In this document: positions 19,462 through 22,557 of the stretch, piece by piece
How positions within the stretch are numbered: position 1 is the stretch's first letter
Layout of the letters: each line of letters starts with the position of its first letter
Source: Tubiluchus corallicola
Lineage: Eukaryota > Priapulida > Priapulimorpha > Priapulimorphida > Tubiluchidae
Assembly (NCBI GenBank): GCA_030141605.1
Contig: JAQGDQ010001879.1
Coordinates: 1-22,557, forward strand
DNA: 22,557 bases
Direction of reading: 5' to 3'
The notes under the pieces: generated by a model
What the model was told of the DNA's origin: nothing
The model's database searches: none
Seen by the model: only the letters and a program-made list of their open reading frames with translations
Made by a program: the position numbers and the translations under genes

Positions 19462-20415
19462 TTACTGGAAATGCCAAAATTTCTTCGCTTCATTTCTGAA
19501 TTCCTCCAGCTTTGCTGTATAGATGAACACATTCGCCAATGAGTTGCAATATGCTGGTAAGTGAAACCAGTAAAAGTTGTTCCTGTTAATGGCGTATGTG
19601 TCGCCGTGCATGAACCATGAAAACAAGGACACAATCATTGGGACGTAACACACATAAAACATGGCGATTACGATTCCTAAAGTCGTTACCGGTTTGAGTT
19701 TTGCTCTTAATTCAGATGTCCTATTTCTGGCAGCATCTTCTGGTTGGCTTCTCTGAAGTGTCCTGGCAGTGTTCCGTATTTCACGCCCGTGTTTCAGGGC
19801 AGTTCTTAACATCCTTACATAAAAATAAACAAGTATGGACCATATTATTGGAACATATACTGCATATCCAATGCAAAAATGTTGCATGAATATCCCATTA
19901 GGAGAGGGTAAACATTCGTTTGAAGGTTTCTGATCGTTCACATACACTACGAAAGTGCTGATTGTAATTACAAATAAAAACGTCAGAACCAAAGCTATGT
20001 AGATCTTTAGTTTACGATCCGTGAATAACCTGTGATAGTGGAATGGATATACAATGCTAACGAAGCGCTCAGCAGTAGCAAGAACGTAAAAGAACACAGA
20101 GCTAGTAATGCACTGCATTGGAATGAGATACAAAATGCCACAAAGAATGACACTTCTGCTCTGTGGTTCCGTAATTTCAAATGCAGTGGTTTGTATAATC
20201 AAGAAGAACCCAGCTAGCAGATCAGCAATGGAAAGACTGCACAGAATGTAGAAGAGTGGCACGTGCAGGTTGTGCGATTTGATGATGACCACGACGACGA
20301 AAGCATTGAAGATGATGATGGCGATGCCCAAAACTATAGAGAAAATGTCGAGTGTTACTCGAAGTTGAAGATCATCAATTTCAGTGCTAACATTAACAGA
20401 GTTATTTTTCTCCAT
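19462..20415 (-). CDS. Rhodopsin-class (class A) G protein-coupled receptor, single exon
   Basis: The 317-aa open frame has seven hydrophobic helices at about 24-46, 55-76, 90-112, 137-159, 182-202, 245-267 and 280-300. The N-terminus has two glycosylation sequons (Asn4, Asn8). Class A landmarks: Asn37 in TM1, SIADLL with Asp65 in TM2, Cys92 and Cys168 as the usual extracellular disulfide, ERF 116-118 in place of DRY, CYVP 256-259 in place of CWxP, and NVFIY 295-299 in place of NPxxY. The ICL3 segment is short and basic. The tail after TM7 is only about 17 residues, and the stop codon abuts the 22-bp array. ATG context is good (G at -3, G at +4). A pyrimidine tract and TTAG at about 20460-20439 could be a 5' UTR splice acceptor. 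The ligand is unknown; the sequence style recalls melanocortin/adenosine-like invertebrate receptors, but this is a guess. Confidence 0.92.
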   Translation of the reverse strand: MEKNNSVNVSTEIDDLQLRVTLDIFSIVLGIAIIIFNAFVVVVIIKSHNLHVPLFYILCSLSIADLLAGFFLIIQTTAFEITEPQSRSVILCGILYLIPMQCITSSVFFYVLATAERFVSIVYPFHYHRLFTDRKLKIYIALVLTFLFVITISTFVVYVNDQKPSNECLPSPNGIFMQHFCIGYAVYVPIIWSILVYFYVRMLRTALKHGREIRNTARTLQRSQPEDAARNRTSELRAKLKPVTTLGIVIAMFYVCYVPMIVSLFSWFMHGDTYAINRNNFYWFHLPAYCNSLANVFIYTAKLEEFRNEAKKFWHFQ

Positions 20416-20969
20416 TCCTCAATTCTAGACTGCATGCGCTAATAGGAAAAAAGTAAAGATTTCCTATTTCAGAATTGTTGCATAAATTCGAATGAATGTA
20501 CATTCATCACACGCTCCTCTACCCGATAGCTGGTCAGATAAATGGAAATCATCATTACCCATGTATCACCTATTATACACAATGTTCTCTTGTCAGTGTT
20601 GTGATGTATTGGCTTAGCTAATGAAATGTTTGTCCATCCATTATACCTGTACTGATCCAGACTAGGTGTTGACAAAAAAGATCCAGGATGTTTTCTGGGA
20701 AACGTCAGGAGAAGCAAATAAATTTTTTAGGTCAGGGTTTATTTGCTGAATTGTGACAGCAAATATGTAAACTATACCAGTTTGTCATCAAACAGTTTTA
20801 TAAAAAGGATTAATATATATGTGTTTAATAGTTGAGTAAACTCACAAGAAAAGCAACATTCAGCAATCCATATTAGTCAGAATTGCACTAGTTTTCATAT
20901 TAAATTAGCACAATAAAGAGAAATAATGTGAATGTATGAAGAAGTTTTACATCTAAAACAAATTCTCAG

Positions 20970-20970
<1 letters not shown>
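20416..20970. other. GPCR upstream region, no gene seen
   Basis: Should contain the GPCR promoter and perhaps a 5' UTR intron end (candidate acceptor AG at 20440-20439, minus). No clear TATA box chosen. The 82-codon minus frame at 20469-20717 has no domain-like features. Confidence 0.45.

Positions 20971-21042
<72 letters not shown>
20971..21042. repeat. (TA)n microsatellite
   Basis: About 34 consecutive TA dinucleotides, in the spacer between the GPCR and the right 22-bp array. Confidence 0.98.
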
Positions 21043-21045
<3 letters not shown>

Positions 21046-21327
21046 TATTGATCATAAAATTGTCATAAATAATACCGTCCATATGAAGTTCCATTCTGTT
21101 AGAGAAATTTCGTAAACATGTACAACACATGAAAGTTGACCAAAGTTTGCAAAGTGTGCTAATAACATATTAAGAAGTAATATACTTTTGCGACTATTAC
21201 ATCTATTGTAGACCGACAATGAGCAGTTGTATTGATATAATAATGCCTGCGAAAGTAAATGATGCAATATTTCGAAACAAGCTGAGAAAAAACAACAAAA
21301 AGATCTGACGTGATGAACCTTGTATCC
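21043..21327. other. Spacer before right array
   Basis: AT-rich with no recognised gene. The minus open frame 21052-21381 runs into the array and is not convincing. Confidence 0.5.
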
Positions 21328-22557
21328 CAAAGGTTCAAACTGAGACATGCAAAGGTTCAAACTGAGACACGCAAGGTTCAAACTGAGACACGCAAAGGTT
21401 CAAACTGAGACACGCAAAGTTTCAAGGGTGAGACGCGCAAAGGTTCAAACTGGGGCAGCGCAAAGTTTCAAAGTGAGACGCGCAAAGGTTCAAACTGAGA
21501 CATGCAAAGGTTCAAGCTGAGACACGCAAAGGTTCAAACTGAGACACGCAAAGGTTCAAACTGAGACATGCAAAGGTTCAAACTGAGACACGCAAAGGTT
21601 CAAACTGAGACACGCAAAGGTTCAAACTGAGACATGCAAAGGTTCAAACTGAGACACGCAAAGGTTCAAACTGAGACACGCAAAGGTTCAAAGTGAGACA
21701 TGCAAAGGTTCAAACTGAGACGCGCAAAGTTTCAAACTGAGACGCGCAAAGGTTCAAATTGAGACGCTGAGACGCGCAAAGTTTCAAAGTGAGACGCGCA
21801 AAGGTTCAAAGTGAGACATGCAAAGGTTCAAAGTGAGACACGCAAAGGTTCAAACTGAGACACGCAAAGGTTCAAACTGAGACACGCAAAGTTTCAAAGT
21901 GAGACGTGCAAAGGTTCAAAGTGAGACGCGCAAAGTTTCAAAGTGAGACGCGCAAAGGTTCAAACTGAGACATGCAAAGGTTCAAACTGAGACACGCAAA
22001 GGTTCAAACTGAGACACGCAAAGGTTCAAACTGAGACATGCAAAGTTTCAAAGTGAGACATGCAAAGGTTCAAACTGAGACGCGCAAAGTTTCAAAGTGA
22101 GACGCGCAAAGGTTCAAACTGAGACATGCAAAGGTTCAAACTGAGACACGCAAAGGTTCAAACTGAGACACGTGTTTAAACTGAGACATGCAAAGGTTCA
22201 AACTGAGACACGCAAAGGTTCAAACTGAGACACGCAAAGGTTCAAACTGAGACATTCAAAGGTTCAAACTGAGACACGCAAAGGTTCAAACTGAGACACG
22301 TGGTTCAAACTGAGACATGCAAAGGTTCAAACTGAGACACTCAAAGGTTCAAACTGAGACACGCAAAGTTTCAAACTGAGATGCAAAGGTTTAAACTGGA
22401 TACGCAAAGGTTCAACTGAGACACGGGAATTTTCTAACTGAGATAATCAAAGTTTCAAACTGAGACACGCAAAGGTTCAAACTGAGACACTCAAAGTTTC
22501 AAACTGAGACACGCAAAGTTTCAAACTGTGACACGCAAAGGTTCAAACTGAGACACG
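21328..22557 (-). repeat. 22-bp minisatellite, inverted orientation, about 55 copies (right arm)
   Basis: Units containing CAAAGGTTCAAACTGAGACA are the exact reverse complement of the left-arm satellite and continue to the window edge. The same variant classes recur (ACACG, ACATG, ACGCG; TTTCAAAGTGAG). Unlike the left arm, it contains length errors, for example around 21372-21376, 21770, 22172 and 22303, and strongly degraded units near 22380-22450. Confidence 0.96.

Noticed and set aside
17201-22557. CRISPR-like repeat array
   Set aside because: Units are contiguous 22-mers without unique spacers, next to eukaryotic genes; it is a minisatellite.

Overview
This is animal nuclear DNA, most likely from a marine or freshwater invertebrate. 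The evidence is spliced genes with GT/AG introns, AATAAA-type retrotransposon ends, abundant micro- and minisatellites, a TTAA-flanked MITE family, a SINE with a 5S rRNA-like head, secreted C-type lectins and a rhodopsin-class GPCR. There is no sign of bacterial gene organisation. The 5S-like segment looks invertebrate, but I cannot name the phylum.

Layout. 1-618 is a long TAG-type microsatellite. 619-4600 holds no convincing gene; it carries a 60-bp tandem duplication, TTAA MITE copy 1, an eroded LINE end, microsatellites, a degenerate repeat and a 21-bp minisatellite. 4625-7614 (minus) is a two-exon secreted C-type lectin gene; its intron holds a LINE end, a hAT-like MITE and an ATC microsatellite bracketed by a 51-bp duplication. 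7615-11088 is intergenic, with two further LINE 3' ends, a hairpin and MITE copy 2. 11089-12349 is a 90-bp satellite ending about 50 bp past the stop of the second lectin gene (12401-14106, minus), whose intron contains a foldback element built of short inverted minisatellites. 14451-16640 holds MITE copy 3, the 5S-headed SINE and a tandemly duplicated lectin pseudogene. 17201-22557 is the most striking part: a 22-bp minisatellite of about 103 copies, a single-exon GPCR gene (19462-20415, minus) whose stop codon touches that array, a spacer with a TA microsatellite, and then the same 22-bp satellite in inverted orientation running off the window.

All three recognisable genes and the pseudogene lie on the minus strand. 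The two lectins and the pseudogene are tandem paralogues with the same exon-1 design (signal peptide, acidic or polar stalk, first half of the C-type lectin domain). The two intact lectins also share the phase-1 intron inside the domain and an EPN/WND exon 2. The lectins probably act outside the cell, possibly in recognition or immunity; the GPCR acts at the plasma membrane. Nothing ties the GPCR to the lectins functionally.

Best candidate for something undescribed: an intronless GPCR enclosed by inverted arrays of one 22-bp satellite, together with a smaller foldback in the neighbouring lectin intron whose unit resembles that satellite at 15 of 22 positions. This may be a family of minisatellite-armed foldback elements. 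That is inference; the inverted geometry itself is directly visible.
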